Program-made: the position numbers and the translations under genes | The notes under the pieces: generated by a model | Seen by the model: the letters and a program-made list of their open reading frames with translations, nothing else | The model's database searches: none | Told to the model about the DNA's origin: nothing | Part shown: positions 1-7,953 of the stretch, in pieces | Position numbering within the stretch: position 1 is the stretch's first letter | Layout of the letters: every line of letters begins with the position of its first letter | DNA from: an uncultured Granulicatella sp. | GTDB lineage: Bacteria > Bacillota > Bacilli > Lactobacillales > Aerococcaceae | DNA: 30,728 bases | Direction of reading: 5' to 3' | Assembly: GCA_937891475.1 (NCBI GenBank) | Contig: CALATC010000061.1 | Coordinates: forward strand, 1-30,728

Positions 1-4
1 GAGT

Positions 5-646
5 GTGCCTATCAACAGTGTTATTGGGGAACCTAATATGAGACTGTTTAGAGCACCGATACTGGAGTTTTCAGAAATAGATATTCTCCCTACATTTTCA
101 TTGTTAGAATCCGCTAAATACTTTCCTTATCGAATATTGAAAAGCGACATTCTTAATAAGAAGAATGGTCGCGAGTGGGCAAAACTAATACGAGAAAATT
201 TTGATGAACGGTTATTACCAGAACTAAGAGAAATTGCAAAAGTCTACGATAGAGATTGTAAAACTAATTATTATCTTAATCAGTCAAAAATTAGTGAAAT
301 TAAGTTGTTAGTAAAAAATAATTCTTTAATTGAGGAATTGGATTTAGTCTTTGTATACAATGATACTTTATATATTTATGATTTAAAAAATTATGGACTT
401 GCTAGGAACATAAAGCAATGTAAAAGTATAGTTAATTCACACATATATAAAGAGCTTGCAAAATTAAATAAATTAAAATCAAACATATTATCGAATAAAT
501 CAGTGTTTGAGAGAGAGTTTGGTCAATTTAAAACTATAGAAATTGGTGTTGTCACAGTGAATACTACACCTTATAAATATTTTAAAAGTGGTAGAGTGCA
601 TTCTATTCCAGAGCTTAGGAAAAATCCTAATCTGCTTATAGAATAA
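5..646 (+). CDS. Hypothetical protein with PD-(D/E)xK nuclease-like signature; possibly 5' partial
   Basis: I do not recognise a named family. The 213-residue frame runs from a GTG at the window edge, so the true start may lie upstream. An internal ATG at 38 preceded by GGGGA (202 aa) is an alternative start. The middle of the protein has a hydrophobic strand with Glu111-Leu-Asp113, a turn, then a second strand ending Asp126-Leu-Lys128. This D-x(12)-D-x-K spacing is the core of PD-(D/E)xK nuclease folds. An upstream helix has Glu57 and Glu64, and a basic helix follows. No membrane segment or signal peptide is seen. The gene is more AT-rich than the housekeeping genes and sits beside an IS remnant, which suggests accessory DNA. 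Nuclease function is inferred from the motif only. The partner genes, if any, lie to the left of the window. Confidence 0.55.
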   Translation: MPINSVIGEPNMRLFRAPILEFSEIDILPTFSLLESAKYFPYRILKSDILNKKNGREWAKLIRENFDERLLPELREIAKVYDRDCKTNYYLNQSKISEIKLLVKNNSLIEELDLVFVYNDTLYIYDLKNYGLARNIKQCKSIVNSHIYKELAKLNKLKSNILSNKSVFEREFGQFKTIEIGVVTVNTTPYKYFKSGRVHSIPELRKNPNLLIE

Positions 647-736
647 ATAACTTTAGCTGATATGGTAATTTATAGACAAGTAAGAAAATTCCTTTTGAAA
701 TATTGTATGATTTATAAAAAAATTAGTCACTTTTCC

Positions 737-759
737 GAGAGCCTAGGTTCTCTTTTTTT
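737..759 (+). terminator. Probable intrinsic terminator after the first ORF
   Basis: A short GC-containing palindrome (GAGAGCC / GGTTCTC) is followed directly by seven T residues. It lies about 90 nt after the stop codon of the first ORF. It could instead be part of the end of the ISL3-type element downstream. Confidence 0.5.
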
Positions 760-774
760 CGTTCTATAATTTAT

Positions 775-803
775 AGGGTTGATGGAGAAAATCCACCAAC
801 CCT
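775..803 (+). repeat. 12-bp hairpin upstream of the transposase remnant
   Basis: AGGGTTGATGGA (775-786) and TCCACCAACCCT (792-803) form a stem with one mismatch and a GAAAA loop. It lies 77 nt before the transposase start. Such hairpins near IS left ends can block incoming transcription, but that role is inferred here. A smaller hairpin (AAGGG/CCCTT) follows at about 821-835. Confidence 0.6.
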
Positions 804-879
804 ATTTTAGTGTATACAAAAAGGGCTTCATCCCTTATATTAAAAGCGTCCAAACTATTTAAGAGGAGATGAAAACCCT

Positions 880-1554
880 ATGACAAATATACATGATATT
901 GTACTACAAATCAAAGATAAAAATGTAATCTGGGAAGATAAAGCGGAGGAAGTGTATTTTAAAAAGAAAAAAAGCCTGTTTTTCTTCGCTACCTATACCT
1001 ATTGCCCAGATGCTTGTCCTAACTGTGGTTGTGTAAATCGTGATTTTTCTATTGTTAAAAATGGTACTCGTACTTCTCGAATTACGCTTAATTCGGTTTC
1101 AGGATTACCTGCTTTTCTTAAATTAAGAAAACAGCGTTTCTTCTGCCGTGAATGCTCTCATAGTTTTACTGCTGATACAACTAGTATCGTTGACCTTAAT
1201 GCTTTTATTTCTAAAAATGTAAAAAATGAAATTAAAGTCAAAGCTTGCGAAACAGTTTCTGAATCCCATATCGCTAAAGAAATAAACGTCTCCGTTCATA
1301 CTGTTCGTAGAGTCGTTAATGAAACTGCTGAATCTCTTAGAATTAAATCTTTAAATGAGTTATCTGAACATATGTGTTGGGATGGATTTAAGTCTGTAGC
1401 TTCTGCTGAAGCTAGTATGAGTTTTACTTATTGTACACTCTTTTTTTTGATTTCAAATACTTTATACTCAACATCTTCTGTATTAGAAGTCAGAGCGACT
1501 TCTAATACTACTGATACTATGCAAAGTCATTACTTGTTTTATGGAAGGGAATAA
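880..1554 (+). pseudogene. ISL3-family transposase, truncated (N-terminal half)
   Basis: The 224-residue product has the N-terminal layout of ISL3-family transposases. There is a zinc-ribbon region with cysteine pairs (CPNCG near residue 46, CRECSH near 93), a helix-turn-helix around residues 122-150, and the start of the catalytic domain with a WDGFKSV-type motif near residue 168. Family members are about 400-430 aa, so the DDE catalytic domain is almost entirely missing. The last 30 residues look degraded. After the TAA at 1552 the same frame continues for about a dozen plausible codons and then hits TGA, which points to decay followed by truncation. AGAGGAG lies 11 nt before the ATG. No right-hand inverted repeat is found; a dispersed repeat unit begins where the transposase homology ends. 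Not expected to be functional. Confidence 0.8.
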
Positions 1555-1581
1555 CGGTTTGATGTAGAGTATGTAAAGCGT

Positions 1582-1640
1582 AAATGACTTTGTCTATAGT
1601 AGCTGAGAGGACGGCAGCAAACCTATGGTTTCCTGTCAGA
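1582..1640 (+). repeat. Copy A of a dispersed repeat (related to 18281-18540)
   Basis: The head reads TGACTTTGTCTATAGTAGC, then GAGAGGACGGCAGCA. It aligns with the repeat heads at 18288 (TGACTTTTTGGATATAGTAG) and 18479 (TGACTTTTTGAAATAGTAGC ... GAGGACGCCAGCA). A second shared block, GGTTTCCTGTCAGAAA, corresponds to GTTTCCTGTGAAAGAAA in copy B. The interior is shorter than in copy B and I could not define its right end. It sits exactly at the decayed end of the IS remnant. Confidence 0.6.
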
Positions 1641-1646
1641 AAACTA

Positions 1647-1675
1647 TTTACTAAAGCACTACTTTGCGATATAGT
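1647..1675 (+). promoter_or_regulatory. Putative sigma-A promoter for the ABC exporter
   Basis: TTTACT (1647-1652), a 17-bp spacer, then TATAGT (1670-1675). It is 34 nt upstream of the exporter start codon and lies at the distal edge of repeat copy A, so the repeat/IS junction may supply this promoter. Confidence 0.5.
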
Positions 1676-1708
1676 GAGCAATAATGCTAAAAAAAGGAGA
1701 AATGAAAA

Positions 1709-3310
1709 ATGCTGAGCTTACTAAAATTATTCCAATCGATTCCAAAGAAAATTCTTTTGCTTATTGTTATTGGAATGAGTATTACGGCATTGGATGGGAT
1801 TGTGATTCCGTATTTTATTTCCAATTTAATCGAAGTTGGAACTTCTAAAAATGTTTCGGATTTAGTACTTATTTCGATTGTTGGGATATTAGGGTATGGT
1901 TTTGTTCGTTTTGGAGTGTTTATTTGGGATGAATTTCAACAACGACTATTAAAATTATTATCGATTCAAACGAAGGAAAAACTGATTACGAATTATTATG
2001 AAGGGGACTTCGAACAAAGTGAAGTAGAGTCCATTCTACTAACGGAGTGGAATGTGATTCAACAACAAGGAATTGTTTCGTTTATTAGTTTTGTATATTG
2101 TCTGACTTTTTCGTTTGTTACTTTTATTTATATCACTATTTTAGATTTGAAAATGACGATTATTTTCTTAGCTTTTGCGATTTTACCTTTGTTAATTCCG
2201 CATTTGTTTACGAAGAAAATTAAAGTGAAGGCGCAAGAGTGGTCGCAGAATAATCAACAATATATTGCACGACAACATGAGTTCATTGATTATAAGCGTG
2301 TGATTAAAAATTTTCGAGTAGAATCGATTGCCATTTCGAATTTAGGTAGTAAAATTCGTGCTACTGAAGAAGATTATTATCAGATGAATCATTTGCGTTT
2401 TCTTTCAAAAATATTAGCGAATTTAGTATCCGGAATTAGTTCTTTTCTTCCGTTGGCAATTGGTGTTTATTTCTCTATTCAGGGCGATTTGAAATTATCC
2501 GTTGTCATGGCAATTTATTTGGCAAGCGATCGTATTATTAGTCCATTATTAAATGCGATGGATTATTATCAAAAAATAAATACAACAATTCCAATGGTTC
2601 AACGAATGAACAAATATTTGGAATTTGAACCGATGGAGGAGGAACAAGTACTTGTCACAGATGTTTTTCCGATTCAATTAACGAATATTCATTTAAAAGT
2701 AAAAGAACATACGATTTTGAATGAGTTACACTTTATGATGAATAAAGGCGACCGAATTTTATTGATGGGGTCTTCAGGAAGTGGAAAAACAACTTTATTA
2801 GATTGTATTTATGGAGATATCCATCCACAAGTTGGGAAAATAAGATTTGCAGGAGTCGAAGTATCCGAAACGAATAATACGTTTCAAAAAGTTAAGATTG
2901 GTTATTTTATGCAAGAGACTAATATTTTCATGAATTCATTAGCGTTTAACCTAACACTTGGTGAAGAGTATTCTGAAGAACAAATGAAAAATGTTTTAAA
3001 TGAAGTTCATTTGTCTTATTTACTAGAACGATATGATTTAATGGATGAAACGGTAAATTTAGTTGACAATTTATCAGGGGGAGAAAAAGCTCGATTATGC
3101 TTAGCACGATTACTACTTCGTTCTTATGAAATGTTATTAATCGATGAATTTTCTTCTGCAGTGGATGAAGAAACAACCACTTTTATTCGAGACTTATTAA
3201 AAGAAAGACAAATGAGTTTCATAGAAATATCTCATCGTATGCCAAAGCATCCAGAGGACTATCATAAAATTTATGTATTGGAAGATGGGAAGTTAAGAGT
3301 AACAGAATAA
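1709..3310 (+). CDS. ABC exporter, fused permease and ATPase (half-transporter)
   Basis: This is a 533-residue ABC exporter. Residues 1-290 hold about six membrane segments (clear ones near 13-38, 51-72, 122-145, 150-167 and 233-257). Residues 320-533 are the nucleotide-binding domain: Walker A GSSGSGKT at 354-361, signature LSGGE at 455-459, Walker B LLIDE at 476-480 with the catalytic Glu480, D-loop SAVD, and H-loop His509. All catalytic residues are present, so it is probably an active ATPase. A half-transporter must dimerise. No partner is adjacent, so a homodimer is likely. AGGAG precedes the ATG at a normal distance. The substrate cannot be read from sequence; drug, lipid or peptide export are all possible. 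The gene is monocistronic, with a terminator 40 nt after the stop and a promoter upstream. Confidence 0.85.
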   Translation: MLSLLKLFQSIPKKILLLIVIGMSITALDGIVIPYFISNLIEVGTSKNVSDLVLISIVGILGYGFVRFGVFIWDEFQQRLLKLLSIQTKEKLITNYYEGDFEQSEVESILLTEWNVIQQQGIVSFISFVYCLTFSFVTFIYITILDLKMTIIFLAFAILPLLIPHLFTKKIKVKAQEWSQNNQQYIARQHEFIDYKRVIKNFRVESIAISNLGSKIRATEEDYYQMNHLRFLSKILANLVSGISSFLPLAIGVYFSIQGDLKLSVVMAIYLASDRIISPLLNAMDYYQKINTTIPMVQRMNKYLEFEPMEEEQVLVTDVFPIQLTNIHLKVKEHTILNELHFMMNKGDRILLMGSSGSGKTTLLDCIYGDIHPQVGKIRFAGVEVSETNNTFQKVKIGYFMQETNIFMNSLAFNLTLGEEYSEEQMKNVLNEVHLSYLLERYDLMDETVNLVDNLSGGEKARLCLARLLLRSYEMLLIDEFSSAVDEETTTFIRDLLKERQMSFIEISHRMPKHPEDYHKIYVLEDGKLRVTE

Positions 3311-3350
3311 AAAATAAATGGAATGAAAGCTTATTTCTTCCATAATCATT

Positions 3351-3377
3351 AAAAAGGACACTTAGGTGTCTTTTTTT
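3351..3377 (+). terminator. Intrinsic terminator after the ABC exporter
   Basis: AAAAAGGACAC, loop TTAG, GTGTCTTTTTTT. The stem is about 11 bp with one G-T wobble and ends in a T run. Confidence 0.85.
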
Positions 3378-3418
3378 GTTCATTACACTACATTTTCAAA
3401 AATTTTCAAACAAAATAA

Positions 3419-3448
3419 TTGAATTATAAAAGCTAAAAATAGTATGAT
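3419..3448 (+). promoter_or_regulatory. Putative promoter of the opp operon
   Basis: TTGAAT (3419-3424), an 18-bp spacer and TATGAT (3443-3448). It lies about 50 nt before the oppB start, between the preceding terminator and oppB. Confidence 0.6.
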
Positions 3449-3499
3449 AGTTAAAACATTCTTTATTAAAAAGTGAAGAGTATTTTCAGGAGGACGTAC

Positions 3500-4444
3500 A
3501 TGAATCAATATACGAAATATATTTTAAAACGGATTTTCTACATGATTATTACATTGTTTTTAATTGCGACAATCACGTTTTTCTTAATGAAATTATTACC
3601 AGGTTCGCCTTATGCGAATGAAGAGAATTTAACAGATGCTCAATTACAAATTATGAATGCAAAATATGGCTTGGATAAACCTGTTTGGATGCAATATTTA
3701 ATTTATTTAGGCGGTTTAGTCCGTTTAGATTTAGGAATGTCATTCCAATATAATTCAACGGTTTTAAATTTATTATCTAGTCGTGTAGGCCCATCGTTTC
3801 AAATTGGTTTACAAGCATTGATTTTCGGTATGGGAATGGGAACCTTGCTTGGATTAGTGGCAGCGATGAAACAAAATACAATTGTAGATACTGGAGCAAC
3901 TTTCTTTGCGATTATTGGACGTTCAGTGCCAAGTTTCGTATTTGCGGTTGTTTTACAATTAGTGTTCGGTGTTATTTTTCCGATTTTACCAATTGCATTA
4001 TGGAATCAAGGATTTATTTCTTCGATTTTACCAACTTTAGCATTATCGATTTCTCCAGTAGCGGATTCTGCTCGTTTTATTCGTACGGAAATGGTCGAAG
4101 TGTTACAGTCTGATTATATGGAATTAGCACGTGCAAAAGGATTGAGCCGTATGGAAGTAGTCATGAAACATGGAGTGCGTAATGCATTAATTCCTTTAGT
4201 GACAATTGCAGGTCCAATGTTAGTAGGTTTAATGACAGGTTCAATGGTAATTGAAAATATTTTTGCCATTCCTGGTATTGGGGAGCAATTTGTGAAATCC
4301 ATTTTAACAAATGATTATCCAACGATTATGGGTGTGACGATGATGTATTCATTTTTACTAGTTGTAACCATTTTAATTGTTGATTTACTATATGGATTCA
4401 TTGATCCTAGAATTCGTTTAACACAAGGAGGAGAAGCTTCATAA
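3500..4444 (+). CDS. oppB: Oligopeptide ABC transporter permease OppB
   Basis: OppB is one of the two membrane subunits that form the peptide channel of the oligopeptide importer. The 314-residue product starts with an N-terminal membrane helix and the KLLPGSPY motif typical of OppB/DppB. It has about six membrane segments and an EAA cytoplasmic loop (around ELARAKGLSRMEVVMKHGVR, residues 205-224) that contacts the ATPases. A GTG nine codons upstream (3473) also keeps the frame open. I choose the ATG at 3500 because a strong AGGAGG (3488-3493) sits 6 nt before it and would be coding otherwise. It is the first gene of oppBCDF, with a promoter at 3419-3448. The stop codon overlaps the oppC ATG by one base, which suggests translational coupling. 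Confidence 0.93.
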   Translation: MNQYTKYILKRIFYMIITLFLIATITFFLMKLLPGSPYANEENLTDAQLQIMNAKYGLDKPVWMQYLIYLGGLVRLDLGMSFQYNSTVLNLLSSRVGPSFQIGLQALIFGMGMGTLLGLVAAMKQNTIVDTGATFFAIIGRSVPSFVFAVVLQLVFGVIFPILPIALWNQGFISSILPTLALSISPVADSARFIRTEMVEVLQSDYMELARAKGLSRMEVVMKHGVRNALIPLVTIAGPMLVGLMTGSMVIENIFAIPGIGEQFVKSILTNDYPTIMGVTMMYSFLLVVTILIVDLLYGFIDPRIRLTQGGEAS

Positions 4445-5424
4445 TGACAGAAAAAGTAGAATTCAAACGTGTGGCATCATCTTTTGAACAAGTGGAAAAC
4501 ATTTCACTTCCTCCTCAAAGTTTTTTACAAGATGCATGGAGACGATTGAAAAAAAATAAGGGAGCTGTTGTATCGTTAGGAATTGTAGTTCTCTTTATCA
4601 TTCTTGCTTTATTAGCCCCTTTTATTAGTCCGCATGATCCATTAGAACAAAATGTTCAATTTGCGAATTTACCAGCTAAAATTCCTGGTATTTTTAAAGG
4701 AATGAGAGCGGGAGTAGATGCGTATGCTCAAGCAGGAGTTCCTGAAGGGACTTATTACTATTTAGGAACAGATGGTTTAGGACGAGATTTATTATCTCGA
4801 ATTTTATATGGAACAAGATTATCATTATTAATTGCCTTTGCTGCAGCAATGTTTGATTTAACAGTAGGGGTATTGTATGGCTTGATTTCTGGTTGGTTTG
4901 GTGGTCGTGTAGATACAGTAATGCAACGTGTTTTAGAAATTATGACTGCAATTCCAAACTTAGTTATTTTAGTGTTAATGTTGTTATTTTTACAACCAGG
5001 TGTCGGTACGATTATTTTAGCCATTGGGGTTACTAGTTGGTTAACAATGGCCCGTGTTGTTCGTGCGCAAACATTAAAATTAAAAAATCTAGAATATGTG
5101 TTAGCGTCTAAATCATTAGGACAAAGTTTTTGGAAAATTGCATTGAAACATCTTTTACCAAATATTGCGGGAATTATTATTATTCAAACAATGTTTTCAA
5201 TTCCTTCAGCAATTTTCTTTGAAGCCTTTTTAAGTTTCTTAGGAATTGGGGTTCCAGTACCAAATGCCTCATTAGGTTCGCTTATTAATGATGGCTATAA
5301 AACATTTAGATTTTTACCACATTTAATGTGGTTCCCAGCAACTGTATTATGTATTTTAATGATTAGTTTTAATTTATTAGCAGATGGATTAAGAGATGCC
5401 TTTGATCCAAAAATGAAAGAATAG
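4444..5424 (+). CDS. oppC: Oligopeptide ABC transporter permease OppC
   Basis: OppC is the second channel subunit of the peptide importer and pairs with OppB in the membrane. The product has 326 residues. A cytoplasmic N-terminal stretch of about 40 residues precedes the first membrane helix (about 41-63), which is followed by the family motif FISPHDP. The extracellular region holds LGTDGLGRDLLSRILYGTR (about residues 103-121), a hallmark of OppC/DppC. The EAA loop lies near 220-236 (ASKSLGQSFWKIALKH). Later helices end in the typical LADGLRDAFDPK C-terminus. The ATG overlaps the last base of the oppB stop, and oppD follows after 9 nt, so the four genes are one transcript. Confidence 0.93.
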   Translation: MTEKVEFKRVASSFEQVENISLPPQSFLQDAWRRLKKNKGAVVSLGIVVLFIILALLAPFISPHDPLEQNVQFANLPAKIPGIFKGMRAGVDAYAQAGVPEGTYYYLGTDGLGRDLLSRILYGTRLSLLIAFAAAMFDLTVGVLYGLISGWFGGRVDTVMQRVLEIMTAIPNLVILVLMLLFLQPGVGTIILAIGVTSWLTMARVVRAQTLKLKNLEYVLASKSLGQSFWKIALKHLLPNIAGIIIIQTMFSIPSAIFFEAFLSFLGIGVPVPNASLGSLINDGYKTFRFLPHLMWFPATVLCILMISFNLLADGLRDAFDPKMKE

Positions 5425-5433
5425 GAGAAATGT

Positions 5434-6477
5434 ATGAGTGAAACAATTTTAAGTGTAAAAAATTTACAAGTATCCTTTCAAACATTTGATGGAAAAGTTC
5501 AAGCGGTTCGAGGGATAGATTTTGACTTGAAAAAAGGAGAAACTTTAGCGATTGTTGGTGAGTCTGGTTCAGGGAAATCTGTTACGACTAGATCCATTAT
5601 GCAATTATTATCTGCCAATGCTTTAATTGAAAATGGAGAAATTATTTTCGAACAAGAAAATATTTTAGAAAAATCAGAATCTGAAATGCAACAAATTCGT
5701 GGAAAGAAAATTGCGATGATTTTCCAAGACCCAATGACGTCTTTAGATCCAACGATGAAAGTTGGCATGCAAGTGGCGGAATCAATGATCAAGCATTTAA
5801 AATTATCGAAAAAAGAAGCCTTGCAACAAGCTATTCAATTATTAGAACAAGTCGGAATTCCAAATGCGGAAAAAAGAGTGAATGATTATCCGCATCAATT
5901 TTCTGGTGGGCAAAGACAAAGAATCGTTATTGCGATTGCATTAGCATGTAATCCAGATATTTTAATTGCGGACGAACCAACGACTGCATTGGATGTAACG
6001 ATTCAAGCACAAATTTTAGAATTATTAAAAGAAATTCAACAAAAGCATGGCACTTCTATTATTTTTATTACGCATGATTTAGGTGTTGTAGCTAATGTTG
6101 CAGATAGAGTGGCTGTAATGTATGCTGGGAAGATTGTAGAATATGGACTAGTCGATGAAATTTTTTACAATCCAAGACATCCATATACATGGGGATTATT
6201 ATGCTCGATGCCTTCTTTAGAAGAGGAAGGATCCTTATATACGATTCCTGGAACACCACCAGATTTATTAAATCCTCCAAAAGGAGATGCATTTGCTCTA
6301 AGAAGCGATTATGCATTAGATATTGATTTTGAAGAAATGCCACCAATGTTTGCTGTATCAAAAACACATGCTGCAGCAACATGGTTATTAGATGAACGTG
6401 CTCCAAAAGTAGAGCCGCCGGAAGAAATTCAAAAACGCTGGGCACAATTTGAAAGTAGGAGAGTGACAAATGAGTAA
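5434..6477 (+). CDS. oppD: Oligopeptide ABC transporter ATPase OppD
   Basis: OppD is one of two cytoplasmic ATPases that power the peptide importer. The product has 347 residues. Walker A GESGSGKS is at 42-49, Q-loop [10 protein letters not shown] near 97-106, signature FSGGQ at 156-160, Walker B ILIADEP at 176-182, and the H-loop His214. The C-terminal oligopeptide_HPY region (about 235-325) is present. In many OppD/DppD proteins this region carries four cysteines that bind an iron-sulfur cluster. Here the corresponding positions in [18 protein letters not shown] and THAAATWLL contain Asp, Ser, Asp and Thr, so no cluster is expected. I believe other lactic acid bacteria also lack them. The 3' end overlaps oppF by 8 nt. 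Confidence 0.93.
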   Translation: MSETILSVKNLQVSFQTFDGKVQAVRGIDFDLKKGETLAIVGESGSGKSVTTRSIMQLLSANALIENGEIIFEQENILEKSESEMQQIRGKKIAMIFQDPMTSLDPTMKVGMQVAESMIKHLKLSKKEALQQAIQLLEQVGIPNAEKRVNDYPHQFSGGQRQRIVIAIALACNPDILIADEPTTALDVTIQAQILELLKEIQQKHGTSIIFITHDLGVVANVADRVAVMYAGKIVEYGLVDEIFYNPRHPYTWGLLCSMPSLEEEGSLYTIPGTPPDLLNPPKGDAFALRSDYALDIDFEEMPPMFAVSKTHAAATWLLDERAPKVEPPEEIQKRWAQFESRRVTNE

Positions 6478-7387
6478 ACGTAAATTAGTCGAAGTTAAAG
6501 GCTTAAAGTGTTACTTTGGTGCTTCTTCGAAACAAGTTGTAAAAGCAGTTGATGATATTAGTTTTGAAATTTTTGAAGGTGAGACTTTTGGCCTTGTAGG
6601 AGAATCCGGTTCAGGAAAGTCTACGACAGGTCGTTCGATTTTACGATTAAATGATGCAACAGACGGACAAATTTTATTTGATGGAAAAGAAATTCCAACA
6701 AAAACAAAAGACTTGAAAGATTTTAGAAAACAGGCACAAATGATTTTCCAAGATCCGTATGCTTCTTTAAATGGAAGAATGAAAGTTAGAGATATTATTG
6801 CTGAAGGAATGGATATCCATGGTATCGTTAAAACTCGTGCAGAAAGAGATGCAAAAGTAAACGAATTGTTGAAAATGGTAGGATTGAATCCAGAACATGC
6901 GAATCGTTATCCGCATGAATTTTCTGGCGGACAACGTCAAAGAATCGGGATTGCAAGAGCTCTAGCAGTAAATCCACGCTTTATCGTTTGTGATGAGCCA
7001 ATTTCAGCACTAGATGTATCGATTCAAGCTCAAATCGTGAATTTACTAAAAAAATTACAAAAAGAGCAACAATTAACGTATTTATTTATTGCGCATGATT
7101 TATCAATGGTTAAATATATTAGTGACCGAATTGCAGTAATGTATCAAGGGAAAATCGTTGAGTTAGGAACTGCTGATGCTGTTTATCATCAACCATTCCA
7201 TCCGTATACGAAGAGTCTATTATCAGCAATTCCTTTACCAGATCCTCAGTATGAAAGAAATCGTAAAAGAGTGATTTATCAACCAACTGTTCAAAATGAA
7301 CCAGAAGAAATGTTTGAAATTACTCCAGGACATTTTGTACTAACTACGAAAGAGCAAGCTGAAATTTGGAAAAATAGTTTATCATAG
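6470..7387 (+). CDS. oppF: Oligopeptide ABC transporter ATPase OppF
   Basis: OppF is the second ATPase of the peptide importer and forms the nucleotide-binding pair with OppD. The product has 305 residues. Walker [10 protein letters not shown] is at 44-52, Q-loop [12 protein letters not shown] near 93-104, signature FSGGQ at 151-155, Walker B FIVCDEP at 171-177, and the H-loop His209. The [12 protein letters not shown] motif near 244-255 begins the short C-terminal region typical of OppF. The start codon lies inside the end of oppD with an upstream GGAGAG, consistent with coupled translation. No clear terminator follows, so some transcripts may run on into acpP. Confidence 0.93.
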   Translation: MSKRKLVEVKGLKCYFGASSKQVVKAVDDISFEIFEGETFGLVGESGSGKSTTGRSILRLNDATDGQILFDGKEIPTKTKDLKDFRKQAQMIFQDPYASLNGRMKVRDIIAEGMDIHGIVKTRAERDAKVNELLKMVGLNPEHANRYPHEFSGGQRQRIGIARALAVNPRFIVCDEPISALDVSIQAQIVNLLKKLQKEQQLTYLFIAHDLSMVKYISDRIAVMYQGKIVELGTADAVYHQPFHPYTKSLLSAIPLPDPQYERNRKRVIYQPTVQNEPEEMFEITPGHFVLTTKEQAEIWKNSLS

Positions 7388-7422
7388 TACTATATAAAAT
7401 AAAGTGCTTTCAAAAGAAATGA

Positions 7423-7451
7423 TAGACAATAATGATAAATTTGAGTAAAAT
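7423..7451 (+). promoter_or_regulatory. Putative acpP promoter
   Basis: TAGACA (7423-7428), a 17-bp spacer, TAAAAT (7446-7451). It lies 56 nt before the acpP start codon. Confidence 0.55.
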
Positions 7452-7507
7452 AGAGGTACACTGATTAGGAGTGTAGGGAGAAATCGCTTAGACAAGGAGG
7501 ACTACAA

Positions 7508-7750
7508 ATGTCAGAGCAAGAAGTATTAGACAAGGTAATTCAATTAATTTCGGAACGTTTTAGTGTCGATGTATTAAAAATTACAAAAGATACAACATTC
7601 CAAGAAGACTTAGGTGCTGATTCATTAGATGTTGTTGAATTAGTCATGGAATTAGAAGATGCATTCGGAATTCAGATTTCTGATGAAGATGCGGAACAAA
7701 TTGTTACAATTGGAGATGCTGTGAACTATATTGTTAGTCAACAAGCATAA
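7508..7750 (+). CDS. acpP: Acyl carrier protein
   Basis: This protein carries acyl chains as thioesters on a 4'-phosphopantetheine arm during fatty acid and phospholipid synthesis. It has 80 residues, the usual length, and is strongly acidic. The prosthetic-group serine is Ser39 in the [10 protein letters not shown] motif, followed by the acidic helix II ([18 protein letters not shown]) that docks to Fab enzymes and AcpS. AAGGAGG lies 7 nt before the ATG. It stands alone between oppF and oppA, with its own probable promoter and a strong terminator. No fab or pls gene is in the window, so it may be a second ACP in addition to one in a fab cluster. Confidence 0.93.
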   Translation: MSEQEVLDKVIQLISERFSVDVLKITKDTTFQEDLGADSLDVVELVMELEDAFGIQISDEDAEQIVTIGDAVNYIVSQQA

Positions 7751-7751
7751 G

Positions 7752-7779
7752 AAAAAAACGAGCCTAAGCTCGTTTTTTT
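7752..7779 (+). terminator. Intrinsic terminator after acpP
   Basis: AAAAAAACGAGC, loop CTAA, GCTCGTTTTTTT. This is a perfect 12-bp stem starting two bases after the stop codon. Confidence 0.95.
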
Positions 7780-7793
7780 GTTTATAAAAATTG

Positions 7794-7817
7794 ATTATAA
7801 CTATAAAAGGTTATAAT
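7794..7817. repeat. 8-bp inverted repeat upstream of oppA
   Basis: ATTATAAC (7794-7801) and GTTATAAT (7810-7817) with an 8-nt spacer. It is 69 nt upstream of the oppA -35 box. A binding site for a dimeric regulator is possible, but no regulator is assigned. Confidence 0.45.
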
Positions 7818-7885
7818 TATAACATATAGATATGGAAAGTTCATTAAAAATAGATGAAAAAAACATTAAAAAAACGAAATAAATG

Positions 7886-7914
7886 TTGAAATGCATCATA
7901 AACGGTGTTAGTAT
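7886..7914 (+). promoter_or_regulatory. Putative oppA promoter
   Basis: TTGAAA (7886-7891), a 17-bp spacer, TAGTAT (7909-7914). It is 40 nt before the oppA start, with GGAGGG as ribosome binding site. Separate transcription would allow the binding protein to be made in excess over the channel. Confidence 0.65.
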
Positions 7915-7953
7915 CGAAACATTCATTAGTTTTTTTAACTTAGGAGGGATAAT

